From contig JAILAT010000013.1 in the NCBI GenBank assembly GCA_024681475.1, positions 62,001 to 126,000 on the forward strand: 64,000 bases of DNA. Reading direction: 5' to 3'. Made by a program: the position numbers and the translations under genes. Source of the stretch: Bacteroidales bacterium (GTDB lineage: Bacteria; Bacteroidota; Bacteroidia; Bacteroidales; P3). Of the stretch, positions 18,695 through 27,530 are shown piece after piece. Numbering within the stretch: the first letter of the stretch is position 1; every line of letters begins with the position of its first letter. The notes below the pieces were generated by a model. The model was not told the origin of the DNA, searched no databases, and was given only the letters and a program-made list of their open reading frames with translations.

Positions 18695-18829
18695 TAACTA
18701 CACATTTCCTTTTATTGTAGGTCAGATCACAGGAGACATGTAGAAGAATTGTAGAAAGGAAGAATATGGGAACATCGTCGAATGATTATCGAAGGACCAC
18801 CGAAATTAGGTGTCGTTGGAATGATCATA
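18695..18829 (-). other. gene-free stretch beside the macro-domain remnant
   Basis: 135 bases between the candidate transferase gene and the start of the macro-domain remnant. No supported ORF, promoter or terminator is visible. It is probably the upstream part of the inserted and decayed segment. Confidence 0.35.
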
Positions 18830-20482
18830 TTAAAGTGCATTCAGGTAGTCAAATACTTTCTGATATTTCCAAACAATCTCAATGTTCAAGCAATTGTTTT
18901 TTTCTATCGGGAATGTATAATGCCCGGTGACTTTCTTCATGAATTTGTAGCCTCTCTGTTCCCATGTTAAGGGGAATACCTTACCGTTGACTTTTACAAT
19001 CTCCAGCTTTGCGAAACCTGCGACATCATCCAATGGGTAGAATTCAAAACTATCAGCTTCGGTTCCAGACAAACGCATGGTACACTTCAGACTGCCTGCC
19101 TCTGTTTTTTTGTTGAGGCGCCAATGCGGTTTGCCGCCAAGCATAAATTTTGAACTGGCGGCAAAATAATCAACATCAAAGTCTTGATTGTCCTCAATAA
19201 CGTCATTAATCACCTCGTCATCACAGTTACGGCTTTCGAGAATTTGCCTCAAACGATCCGCTTCTTCAATCTCTGTCAAAATTGATTTAGGAAGGTTAAG
19301 CTTTTCAATATAAAAGACAAGATGTTTTTTGTATATCTCTGTTTCTGTCGGATTAGTCATGCGCCATTTCCAGTACGAATCTGAGAACATCAAATCGCCT
19401 GGGATAAGATAACAGAAGATATAATAATTAAGAGCCTTAATATCAGCAATATCAAGTGACATATAATCAGTATTACACATGAACGAAAAGTCCATTGTAT
19501 ACTTTGGCGAAATAACTGGACGTTTCCATAGTAAAGCTTTCAGCATAATTTGAGACTGAATTGCCACAAGCCGTTTGCACCCCAATATAAATGACGCTGG
19601 ATCATTATGTATTTCATTATTATCCAAGTGCTTATACACAAGTTGCATGGCGTGTGTCCTAACTCTGGCATTATCCCTCCCAAACAGTTTATCTCCCTCA
19701 TACATCAAATCATCATCAACATATTTTGTACTCTCAAAATTATGGGGCATAATTGCATGCAACTCGTTGCATCGAGCTATCTCACAATCGGGTTGATGAT
19801 TAATTAATTGCAATAAAGGTAAGTTTCTGTCCTTTCCAATTATCGCAAGTATCTCTTCATTACTAAAAATAGGGAAATCAGCATGATCACTTAAGAATTT
19901 TCCATACTTGTCTTCAGCATCATGTGACTCCCAAAAGACACCATCGGGATGAACAAAATAAAGAGTTTGTCTATAACCATGAGGTTTTCTTATAGCTGAA
20001 AAAGAATATGAAAATAATGGTATGTTTTCTTCTTTACACACTTTGCGAATACATCCAAAACATTCAAGACTACATAATACGCCTTCAATCTTTTCGCCTT
20101 TGTGATTATCTCGTATTATACTCAGTGTCGTTCTAAAGAAGGACTCCAATTCCTTGAACTCTCCTTCTGCTGTGGTCATCAGCATTTCCGTTCTCGAACC
20201 ACACGCTTTCTCCTTGTCTTCGAAAATTTTATCGGGTACAAAATACTGTTCAACGTCTTTAACTTCATCCAATGAGAACCTTCTCATCTCGAAATCACTA
20301 AAGAAGCGCTCATCAACAGCATCTTGGAGAAGTTTAAAGTTATTTTTGATATATTCATGACTGATGAGTGCCCAACCATTTTCCTTACAATGAAGCAAAT
20401 TTTTTAGATACCACCTTATCCGATATGAAATATGGTTATATTCTGTGTTAAAAACAATGGAGACAAACATATTATTCTTCAA
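18830..20482 (-). CDS. unassigned 550-residue protein, candidate glycosyltransferase
   Basis: 550 residues, soluble, no signal peptide. I do not recognise a firm family. The segment IEGVLCSLECFGCIRKVCKE near 160-180, then ENIPLFSYSFSAIRKPHGY and QTLYFVHPDGVFW, resembles an N-terminal sugar-transferase half. AIQSQIMLKALLWKRPVISP near residue 335 resembles the S-x-ALxxGKPV strand-helix of Kdo-transferase and KpsC/S-like enzymes. After about residue 450 a beta-rich domain follows (PHWRLNKKTEAGSLKCTMRL). Beside CMP-sugar synthetase-like and aldolase genes, it could be the transferase for the CMP-activated sugar. It overlaps the SDR gene by 11 bases. Confidence 0.6.
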   Translation of the reverse strand: MKNNMFVSIVFNTEYNHISYRIRWYLKNLLHCKENGWALISHEYIKNNFKLLQDAVDERFFSDFEMRRFSLDEVKDVEQYFVPDKIFEDKEKACGSRTEMLMTTAEGEFKELESFFRTTLSIIRDNHKGEKIEGVLCSLECFGCIRKVCKEENIPLFSYSFSAIRKPHGYRQTLYFVHPDGVFWESHDAEDKYGKFLSDHADFPIFSNEEILAIIGKDRNLPLLQLINHQPDCEIARCNELHAIMPHNFESTKYVDDDLMYEGDKLFGRDNARVRTHAMQLVYKHLDNNEIHNDPASFILGCKRLVAIQSQIMLKALLWKRPVISPKYTMDFSFMCNTDYMSLDIADIKALNYYIFCYLIPGDLMFSDSYWKWRMTNPTETEIYKKHLVFYIEKLNLPKSILTEIEEADRLRQILESRNCDDEVINDVIEDNQDFDVDYFAASSKFMLGGKPHWRLNKKTEAGSLKCTMRLSGTEADSFEFYPLDDVAGFAKLEIVKVNGKVFPLTWEQRGYKFMKKVTGHYTFPIEKNNCLNIEIVWKYQKVFDYLNAL

Positions 20483-21443
20483 ATTTGTTTATTTCACGCT
20501 CTTTTTTCATATCGCGAAGCATACTGATGTAATCATACTTCGGTTCATAGCCAAGTTCACTACGAGCATTATCTATGTTCATGATATATTGCGGAGCATT
20601 TGGCATCTCTGGAGAAAACAATATCTTGGATTTCTTTTCTCCACCAAAAACCTCGATCATTCCTTTGATTTGATCAAGCAATGTGATTCCTACTCCAGTC
20701 CCGATATTATAAAAACCATAATCCCTATCAACAAAACATGCTTTAAAAAACTCTTGACATAAGTCTTTCACATAAACCATATCCTTCGCACGATTCGGGT
20801 CTCCCCATACATGTATATCTTCACCTTTTTCTGCTTGGTCAATCAGGATCTTCCACGCTTGCTTTGTTATTACTCCGTTTTCGCAATAAACTTTATTGTG
20901 CCAAGAATAAATTGTGGGAAGTCTAAAGATAAACGTCCTCAAATTGTATATTGAATGATAATATTTCACACAATCCACAGCGGTGCACATTGTCGCAATA
21001 TAGAAAGATTTCGTGTCAGAATAATCCAATTCTGGTGTCATGTCTGGAAAGAGGACAGGATCCACTTCCGCTTTTTTCAAAAGATCACCAAATGTCTGAG
21101 CAAACAGTATACGGTTCACATTATTGGCGCGGCAGAACTCCAATACATTACATGTACCTGAAATATTTGTATCAATGTATTTCTGAGGGTCAAATCCCAC
21201 CATTCTTGCAGGCATAGTTGTAGCCAAATCAATGACACAATATATGTCTTTGGGAAGAATCTCAAATTTCTCTTTATTTCTGATGTCAATTTGATAAAAT
21301 GTAGAACGTTTCTCTATAAACCTACACGATTCAAGATCAGCAGTCAAGAGTTCAATATCATATTCTGTTCTACGCTCGAAAAAATAGTCCACTATATTAC
21401 GTCCTATTCCCCCGTTAGCTCCTAAAATCAATATTTTCTTCAT
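20472..21443 (-). CDS. NAD-dependent epimerase/dehydratase-like SDR with altered catalytic motif
   Basis: 323 residues with an extended-SDR fold. The NAD-binding motif GANGGIG is at residues 8-14. CVIDLATTMPA corresponds to the NxAA region, and a C-terminal substrate region includes DMVYVKDLCQEFF and YNIGTGVG. The usual catalytic YxxxK reads YIATM in SFYIATMCTAVDC, so the catalytic Lys is Met, and the usual Ser region reads FAQTFGDLL. Either the enzyme uses other residues or it binds without standard catalysis. Normal length and tight packing between functional genes argue against a dead gene. Confidence 0.75.
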   Translation of the reverse strand: MKKILILGANGGIGRNIVDYFFERRTEYDIELLTADLESCRFIEKRSTFYQIDIRNKEKFEILPKDIYCVIDLATTMPARMVGFDPQKYIDTNISGTCNVLEFCRANNVNRILFAQTFGDLLKKAEVDPVLFPDMTPELDYSDTKSFYIATMCTAVDCVKYYHSIYNLRTFIFRLPTIYSWHNKVYCENGVITKQAWKILIDQAEKGEDIHVWGDPNRAKDMVYVKDLCQEFFKACFVDRDYGFYNIGTGVGITLLDQIKGMIEVFGGEKKSKILFSPEMPNAPQYIMNIDNARSELGYEPKYDYISMLRDMKKEREINKFEE

Positions 21444-21455
21444 AACCTATATATA

Positions 21456-22052
21456 TTAAAGGTGGTTACTCCAATCAACTTCTTTTATCTTCTCTTGACG
21501 TTCAGGCGTTGGTCTTTCGCGCTCTCCGACTTTTTTACATGGAGAACCCACATATATTCCCCAAGGCTCTAAGTCTTTATTCACCAGGCTATTTGCTCCA
21601 ACGACAGCCCCTTCTCCAACTGTAACACCAGGTAACAATGTGCATCCAGCCCCAATATATGCGTCATCTTTCAAAATGATATCACCATAAAATGATTCAT
21701 GGCAGCCTTCAGGCACATGTTCAATAGCATAATATCCATTTAATTTGTAAGAAGATGTAAGAATTTTTGAGCCAGGACCAACAAAAACCCTATCGCCAAT
21801 AATTGCACTAGCGCCACCTTCAATAACTACATTCCAAGTTATTGTTGAATATTTACCTATCTTAAGTCCCGCACCTGCATCAATAAAAACAAAATCCATT
21901 ATCTGACAATGATTGTCAAGTTCTGCACGGTTTGCACGAATCATCTTGCATAAAGGATATAGTCTTACCCCCTCACCACAAAACTTTAAATCTTTACGAA
22001 TGTTTTCTCCCATAAATTGGAGACCTTCAAGCCTTAAATTATTATCTTCCAT
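21456..22052 (-). CDS. hexapeptide-repeat acetyltransferase (LbetaH)
   Basis: 198 residues. Repeats run from about residue 30 (CKMIRANRAELDNHCQIMDF) to 175, and the active-site loop (YAIEHVPEGCHESFYGDI) contains His. The signature GAGCTLLPGVTVGEGAVVGA is followed by NSLVNKDLEPWGIYVGSPCK. Likely an acetyl-CoA-dependent O- or N-acetyltransferase for a sugar precursor. It sits between the SDR and the RraA-like aldolase gene, so it may act on the unusual keto sugar or on the 4-amino sugar made by the nearby DegT protein. Confidence 0.83.
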   Translation of the reverse strand: MEDNNLRLEGLQFMGENIRKDLKFCGEGVRLYPLCKMIRANRAELDNHCQIMDFVFIDAGAGLKIGKYSTITWNVVIEGGASAIIGDRVFVGPGSKILTSSYKLNGYYAIEHVPEGCHESFYGDIILKDDAYIGAGCTLLPGVTVGEGAVVGANSLVNKDLEPWGIYVGSPCKKVGERERPTPERQEKIKEVDWSNHL

Positions 22053-22071
22053 GTTGATAAATATTTAATTG

Positions 22072-22782
22072 TTACATATTTTTCTGAATTTCATTTAATT
22101 TTCTCAACATCTTGTCGTCAATAAGCCCGCCTTCTAGATACTTTTTCTTGCAAACGGTATCAAAAGTGCTCATTTTTAGAGTATCCACACAATAGAACCA
22201 GATATCCTCTTGGAATTCAATGAACTCGAGCTTGGTAAGAAGTTTTTCATCTATTTTGTCCTTTGGTATCACAACAACACCACTATCATCACATACCATA
22301 ATACTTCCATCATACTTATCCTTTAATTCTAGCAACAATTCAGAATCAATTTCTGGACCGTTCGGACGATTAACACAACCAATTGGGCTTACTCCTTCCA
22401 ACCAAATAGGGTATTTTTCCTTAATAAGAGTATGCGCATCACGCAACTTGCCATTAATAACTATAGCCTTGGCTCGTTTATAAAGCATTATATACTTAGA
22501 CACCAAGTCACCAAAAACAGCACGATCACAATTAACATTATAGACGAATAGAATCTTGTCCTTAATGTCATCGCACTCTGCCAACTGCTTGTGAACCTCA
22601 TAGTTGCTATTGTTTATAGCATAGATAACCTTCACTTCTCCAGCCTTGAACATCTGTGCGTTCAAAGCATGGACTCCTTCAATCTGACCAGTTTTGCCCA
22701 ACACATCGGCAATCTCCGTGGTCGATATTTTGTTGGCCTCTATCAGTTCAAGGGCTTGTTGTTTAATAGTTTCTGTATCCAT
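22072..22782 (-). CDS. RraA/HMG-aldolase-family protein
   Basis: 236 residues of the RraA-like swivelling fold. The family signature is visible as AIVINGKLRDAHTL (the Arg-Asp pair is the substrate- and metal-binding site), and VMVCDD-type and VVVIPKDKIDE segments lie later. Members of this family include class II pyruvate aldolases acting on 4-hydroxy-4-methyl-2-oxoglutarate or 4-carboxy-4-hydroxy-2-oxoadipate; others inhibit RNase E. In a polysaccharide operon with an ATP-grasp gene 5 bases away, an aldolase-type role is more likely than RNase control. Reaction not proven. Confidence 0.8.
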   Translation of the reverse strand: MDTETIKQQALELIEANKISTTEIADVLGKTGQIEGVHALNAQMFKAGEVKVIYAINNSNYEVHKQLAECDDIKDKILFVYNVNCDRAVFGDLVSKYIMLYKRAKAIVINGKLRDAHTLIKEKYPIWLEGVSPIGCVNRPNGPEIDSELLLELKDKYDGSIMVCDDSGVVVIPKDKIDEKLLTKLEFIEFQEDIWFYCVDTLKMSTFDTVCKKKYLEGGLIDDKMLRKLNEIQKNM

Positions 22783-22787
22783 AATAG

Positions 22788-23993
22788 TTAGTAAATAATC
22801 CGGAAATTCCTTTCAACACTGTTAATCACCTCACGAAGTTTCTGCATGTTTTCAGAACAAACAATATAGAAACCAATACGCACCGAGTCATTCAAGGCAT
22901 TTTCAATAGTATCACCTATTTTGAAATTCAGGCGATAGTGTTTGATGTCTGGTTCGTTTTCGATGTAATCCAGGCCTTTTATTTCTCTCACCTTTCCACC
23001 ACCACCAGGGGTCTCAAAGAATTTCAATACCGCAGTACGGTCTTTATATTCAGGACGGAGCGAGAAATCCTCATCATGAACATTTCCTGTTGCACACTCT
23101 ACAAGATAGCGATATGTGTCATAACCGGTCATAAATTGTGTGATGCAGGAGGAAATCATATTACCACCACCACGAGCTGCGATTTCAATCAGATAGAACT
23201 CGCCGTCCTCATATTTGTATTCAGCATGAGTAAACCCAAACTGAAGGTTACTCTTCATTACAAAGGCATCATTGGTAGCTCTCAGTTTATCATAATCGAA
23301 ATTGGGGTTGTAGTGCGAGAATAACAATTCATTAGCAATACTCTTATTATGGGCAAAGTGCTTCTTTTCGCTAATCGCCATCGTATAATGGCCGTGTGGG
23401 GTCTTTACACCATCAATGGTGAACTCTGTTCCAACGATAAAACGCTCTGCCAAGACTGATTTATCAACACGGGAGAATGACATTGACTCATCAAAGTGTT
23501 TGCGAATATCCTCTTCGGTATCACAACGGAACACACCGTGACTGGCATTGCTATCAAGAGGCTTGATGATGATAGGGCGTTTGATTTCATTCAACAACGC
23601 AACCGCATCGTCAACCGCCTTACAGAACTTATATTCCGGATAGCGTAATCCATGCTTCTTGCTGAACTCACGCATCAGGAACTTATCCGTGAACAACGCA
23701 GCAGTATCTTCATCCAGTGTAGGGACATTAAAGGTCTTGCCCAATTCAGCAACAAGGTTCATAGCTATATCGCACTCATCGGACATAACTGCACTAATCT
23801 TCTGGTCGCGTCCGAACTCAATCACACGATCCTTATCAAAGATGTTTGAAACCAGACATAAATCCGCCTTCTTCATACCAGGAGCCTCAGGGTCAGGATT
23901 AACCACCATGGCTTTATGACCCATTTCCTGAATCTTTTCAATTAGCGGAACCTGCCATTGGGTTCCAGGGAGCACTAATACATTCTTGCTCAT
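22788..23993 (-). CDS. ATP-grasp ligase (PurK/carbamoyl-phosphate-synthase-like)
   Basis: 401 residues. The preATP Rossmann domain begins MSKNVLVLPGTQWQVPLIEK. The ATP-grasp core has PIIIKPLDSNASHGVF, the glycine-rich region LAERFIVGTEFTIDGV, and the metal site YLIEIAARGGGNMISS. It belongs to the broad group that joins carboxylates to amines. It is unlike the ATP-grasp protein at 4043-5188 in sequence, so the locus holds two separate ligases. It likely forms an amide or ester-type substituent on a sugar or its precursor. The substrate is unknown. Confidence 0.82.
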   Translation of the reverse strand: MSKNVLVLPGTQWQVPLIEKIQEMGHKAMVVNPDPEAPGMKKADLCLVSNIFDKDRVIEFGRDQKISAVMSDECDIAMNLVAELGKTFNVPTLDEDTAALFTDKFLMREFSKKHGLRYPEYKFCKAVDDAVALLNEIKRPIIIKPLDSNASHGVFRCDTEEDIRKHFDESMSFSRVDKSVLAERFIVGTEFTIDGVKTPHGHYTMAISEKKHFAHNKSIANELLFSHYNPNFDYDKLRATNDAFVMKSNLQFGFTHAEYKYEDGEFYLIEIAARGGGNMISSCITQFMTGYDTYRYLVECATGNVHDEDFSLRPEYKDRTAVLKFFETPGGGGKVREIKGLDYIENEPDIKHYRLNFKIGDTIENALNDSVRIGFYIVCSENMQKLREVINSVERNFRIIY

Positions 23994-24006
23994 ATTATGT
24001 GTTTTT

Positions 24007-25110
24007 CTAATTTACGATTAACTCAAGTATTCTTTCAACATCCCTTTCACATAACTCGTGGTGCATAGGTAAACAAATAACTTCATTAGCAATTCTGGTT
24101 GCCACTGGTAAATTCGAAGGTGCCGCACTTGGCAAACCACGATAAGTGCTGAATGTGCTTATCAATGGGAAGAAATATCGGCGACCGAGTACGCCATTAG
24201 CTTTCATCTTGAAATACAGCTCATCACGCGTCATTCCATAAACTTCAGCATTGATAAAGATAGGGAAGTAACTATAGTTGTGGCGCACACCAGGCATATC
24301 ATCAAAGAAACGGACACCCGGAACATTTCGCAAAGCCGCGCGATATTTGATAGCCACTTGATGGCGTTTCTCTATAGCCTCATCCACCTGCTTTAAATTC
24401 AACAGTCCATAAGCCGCCCGCACTTCGTCCATCTTGCTGTTGATACCCGGAGCGACAACATCTGTTTCATTTGCAAAGCCAAAGTTTTTTAGATAATCAA
24501 TCCTATTCTTTGTTGCTTCATCATGCACAACAAGCGCGCCTCCCTCAAGAGTATTATAAACTTTAGTGGCATGAAAACTCAGCGTTGCCATATCGCCTGC
24601 ATTCAAAACACTTTTACCATTTATCGCCACACCGAAAGCATGAGCTGCATCATAGATCACTCTCAAACCATACTTGTCTGCGATAGCCTGAATCGCCTCC
24701 ATATTCACAGGCTTTCCATAACAATGCACAGGCATTATGGCTGTGGTTTTGGGAGTTATGGCAGCCTCAATCTTATTAGGGTCAATGCCACAGGTGCTCT
24801 CCTCTATATCAACAAAAACTGGGCGACAACCATTCCACCAAATACTATGTGTGGTGGCCACAAAACTATAAGGCGTTGTGATGACCTCGCCAGAGATACG
24901 TAAAGCTTGTAATGCGGTAAGCAATGGCAATGTTCCGTTGGTAAACAAGCAAATATACGGAACTTTCAGATACTCAGCTAGAGCAGATTCCAATCGTTGA
25001 TGGAATTGTCCGCCATTCGTAATCCATTTACTAGCCCAAACATCCTTGAGCATCTCATTAAACTCATCGAGGTTGGGCAGCAACGGTGAGGTGACAGTTA
25101 TTTTATCCAT
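24007..25110 (-). CDS. DegT/DnrJ/EryC1-family sugar aminotransferase
   Basis: 367 residues, the standard length. The PLP lysine lies in LSFHATKVYNTLEGGALVV, and the cofactor-stacking Asp in VIYDAAHAFGV. The start TSPLLPNLDEFNEMLKDVW and SKWITNGGQFHQRLE fit VioA/WecE-like enzymes that aminate a 4-keto-6-deoxy nucleotide sugar using glutamate. With rfbA next to it and a WecF-like transferase downstream, a dTDP-4-amino-4,6-dideoxyhexose is a good guess. The ATG overlaps the flippase stop by 8 bases. Confidence 0.9.
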   Translation of the reverse strand: MDKITVTSPLLPNLDEFNEMLKDVWASKWITNGGQFHQRLESALAEYLKVPYICLFTNGTLPLLTALQALRISGEVITTPYSFVATTHSIWWNGCRPVFVDIEESTCGIDPNKIEAAITPKTTAIMPVHCYGKPVNMEAIQAIADKYGLRVIYDAAHAFGVAINGKSVLNAGDMATLSFHATKVYNTLEGGALVVHDEATKNRIDYLKNFGFANETDVVAPGINSKMDEVRAAYGLLNLKQVDEAIEKRHQVAIKYRAALRNVPGVRFFDDMPGVRHNYSYFPIFINAEVYGMTRDELYFKMKANGVLGRRYFFPLISTFSTYRGLPSAAPSNLPVATRIANEVICLPMHHELCERDVERILELIVN

Positions 25111-26566
25111 TTCGTTTAAAAAACTTATTTACAATCGGTAATGCTATCTGTTTAAGTTCTTTATACTCCTCCAATTTGGTCCATTCCAATAGTCCAAATG
25201 CTATTACGACTCCTACAACAATTTGGATAGGTAGTAGGATAAAAGGATTAAGAGGCATGAACGAAATGCCAAATACAGGCAGAGCAACCGCAAATGCCAC
25301 TCCTAATGAAGGAAGAATATCTTTTATTTGGTCTTTTGTGCTATATCCGATATATTTCCCAGAATAATAGGAATTCAACCAAAATCCAATGCATCCTCCT
25401 GTAATAAAACCGAGTACTAACATCCAGTAAATATTAAAAAAAATACCTGCCAATATTGGAAAAACTCCAATTATTATCTTAAGTATTTCTAATTTAAGAA
25501 ATAAGTCACTCCTTCCTTGAACTTGTAACATATTTAAATTAATAGAATGCAGAGGGTATAGAGCCATACTGAAACATACTAGTTGCATCATTGGAACACT
25601 AGGTAACCACTGTTCGCCTATTAACACAAGAATGAGCTGTTTAGCACAACCAGCCATAAAAAAAACGAGAACAAAAACCACCAAAACAGTTACCTTGATA
25701 ACAATACGATAACCATTTTTTAGACGATCTTTTTCATCCTGTATTTTACTCAGGGTTGGATAACTCACTTTTTGAACCACAGATGTTAGGTTTTTAGAAA
25801 CAAGATCCACATATTCCCTTCCCTTAGTATATTGTCCTAGAGTCTCTGCACTATAACACTTTCCTATTACAATCTGATTAACTTGCCCCCATATAGAATT
25901 TATAATACCTGATATCATCAATTTCCATCCAAAACCAAATAGCTCACGGAAACTATTCCATGAGAAGCAAAAGGAAGGCATCCATCGCCTATAAAACCAT
26001 AAACATATAGTATTGAATAATATCTTTGAAAGTTGCTGTCCGACTAAAGCCCAAACTCCATATCCCATCAATGCCATCGCAATACCAATCACACCACTAA
26101 TAACAGATGATATAACATTACATTTTGTTTGGGTCTTGAAATCAATCTCTTTTGTTAGGAGTGTTCGCTGTATTAAGCAGAATGCATTAAAGATCAAGTA
26201 GAAGGACATCACCTTTGTGAGTGGTATCAATTGTTCATCCTTAAAGAAATGAGCAATAAGGGGGGCTCCTAAATACATAACAAAGAACAAAAATACAGAA
26301 ACCACAAGATTAGTGATAAACATCGTGTTATTGTCAGATTCCGTAGCATCCTTCTTTCGTATCAATGCATTTGAAAAACCGCTGTCAATAATACCATCAA
26401 ATACGGCTATGAGTGCCATTATGATGCCTATCAAACCATATTCGGCAGGAGACAATAAGCGAGCTAATACGATACCTACCACAAAAGTGATACCATAACT
26501 AGCTATTGAGCCTCCGAAACTCCACCAGACGCCCTTGGTGGTTTGACTACGTAATGATTCTGACAT
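25103..26566 (-). CDS. wzx: polysaccharide repeat-unit flippase (Wzx/PST, MOP superfamily)
   Basis: 487 residues with about 12-14 membrane segments. The N-terminus GVWWSFGGSIASYGITFVVG followed by LARLLSPAEYGLIGI is the conserved PST/WzxC opening. It would move the undecaprenyl-linked repeat unit across the inner membrane for the Wzy polymerase. It starts exactly at the last base of rfbA's stop codon region (1-base contact), so the two genes are coupled. Confidence 0.92.
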   Translation of the reverse strand: MSESLRSQTTKGVWWSFGGSIASYGITFVVGIVLARLLSPAEYGLIGIIMALIAVFDGIIDSGFSNALIRKKDATESDNNTMFITNLVVSVFLFFVMYLGAPLIAHFFKDEQLIPLTKVMSFYLIFNAFCLIQRTLLTKEIDFKTQTKCNVISSVISGVIGIAMALMGYGVWALVGQQLSKILFNTICLWFYRRWMPSFCFSWNSFRELFGFGWKLMISGIINSIWGQVNQIVIGKCYSAETLGQYTKGREYVDLVSKNLTSVVQKVSYPTLSKIQDEKDRLKNGYRIVIKVTVLVVFVLVFFMAGCAKQLILVLIGEQWLPSVPMMQLVCFSMALYPLHSINLNMLQVQGRSDLFLKLEILKIIIGVFPILAGIFFNIYWMLVLGFITGGCIGFWLNSYYSGKYIGYSTKDQIKDILPSLGVAFAVALPVFGISFMPLNPFILLPIQIVVGVVIAFGLLEWTKLEEYKELKQIALPIVNKFFKRNG

Positions 26567-27486
26567 TATTCTGTCTTACCGAGAATGTTTATAGAGTTGA
26601 CTTCTTCCTTCATTTCATCGATCACTTTCAGTAGATACTGACCGTACTGATTCTTAATCATCGGTTTGGCCAACTCACGCATCTGTTCCTCGTTTATCCA
26701 CCCCTTTCTGTAAGCAATACCTTCCAGACAAGCTATTTTGAGACCCTGTCTCTTCTCAATGGTCTCAACGAATGTTGATGCTTCAGCTAGGCTGTCGTGG
26801 GTTCCAGTATCAAGCCAAGCAAATCCACGTCCTAACAGTTGTATTTTAAGCTCGCCGTCTTTAAGGAACTCTTGGTTAACGGTCGTGATCTCCAACTCAC
26901 CTCGTGCAGAAGGTTTGATGTGTTTTGCCACATCCACTACCTTATTTGGATAAAAGTAGAGGCCAACGACAGCATAGTTGCTCTTTGGTTCCTTTGGCTT
27001 CTCCTCTATGGAAAGACAGTTGCCTTGTTTGTCAAACTCAGCAACACCATAACGTTCAGGATCGGAAACCCAGTATCCAAAAACAGTTGCTTTCTTGTTT
27101 TCTTCAGCATCTTTTACAGCCCTTTTCAATAGTCCGGTAAAGCCACTTCCATAGAAGATGTTGTCGCCCAACACCAAACAAGCAGAATCATTTCCAATGA
27201 ACTTCTCTCCGATAATAAAAGCTTGTGCTAACCCGTCTGGACTAGGTTGTTCTGCATACTCAAAATGTACACCGTAGTCAGAGCCATCTCCTAATAAACG
27301 CTTGAATCCCGGCAAATCATGTGGAGTAGAAATAATCAAAATATCCCTTATACCCGCCAACATTAAAACAGAAATGGGATAATAAACCATCGGTTTATCA
27401 TAAATGGGTAATAATTGTTTGCTAACTCCTTTTGTAATTGGGTACAACCTAGTGCCGGAGCCTCCAGCTAAAACAATACCTTTCAT
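26566..27486 (-). CDS. rfbA: glucose-1-phosphate thymidylyltransferase
   Basis: 306 residues, close to the family's usual 290-300. The nucleotide-binding signature [19 protein letters not shown] is at residues 8-26. [14 protein letters not shown] and the product-binding [12 protein letters not shown] are also present. It forms dTDP-glucose from dTTP and glucose-1-phosphate. rfbB, rfbC and rfbD are not in this window, so the next step (4,6-dehydration) must be supplied from elsewhere. Confidence 0.95.
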   Translation of the reverse strand: MKGIVLAGGSGTRLYPITKGVSKQLLPIYDKPMVYYPISVLMLAGIRDILIISTPHDLPGFKRLLGDGSDYGVHFEYAEQPSPDGLAQAFIIGEKFIGNDSACLVLGDNIFYGSGFTGLLKRAVKDAEENKKATVFGYWVSDPERYGVAEFDKQGNCLSIEEKPKEPKSNYAVVGLYFYPNKVVDVAKHIKPSARGELEITTVNQEFLKDGELKIQLLGRGFAWLDTGTHDSLAEASTFVETIEKRQGLKIACLEGIAYRKGWINEEQMRELAKPMIKNQYGQYLLKVIDEMKEEVNSINILGKTE

Positions 27487-27530
27487 TAGAACTCCTTTCT
27501 TAAGTATTTCACCTTACGTTAATAAATAAA

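Noticed and set aside
18782-18970. 62-codon plus-strand frame near the macro remnant
   Set aside because: It overlaps the 3' end of the candidate transferase gene and shows no domain or start signal.
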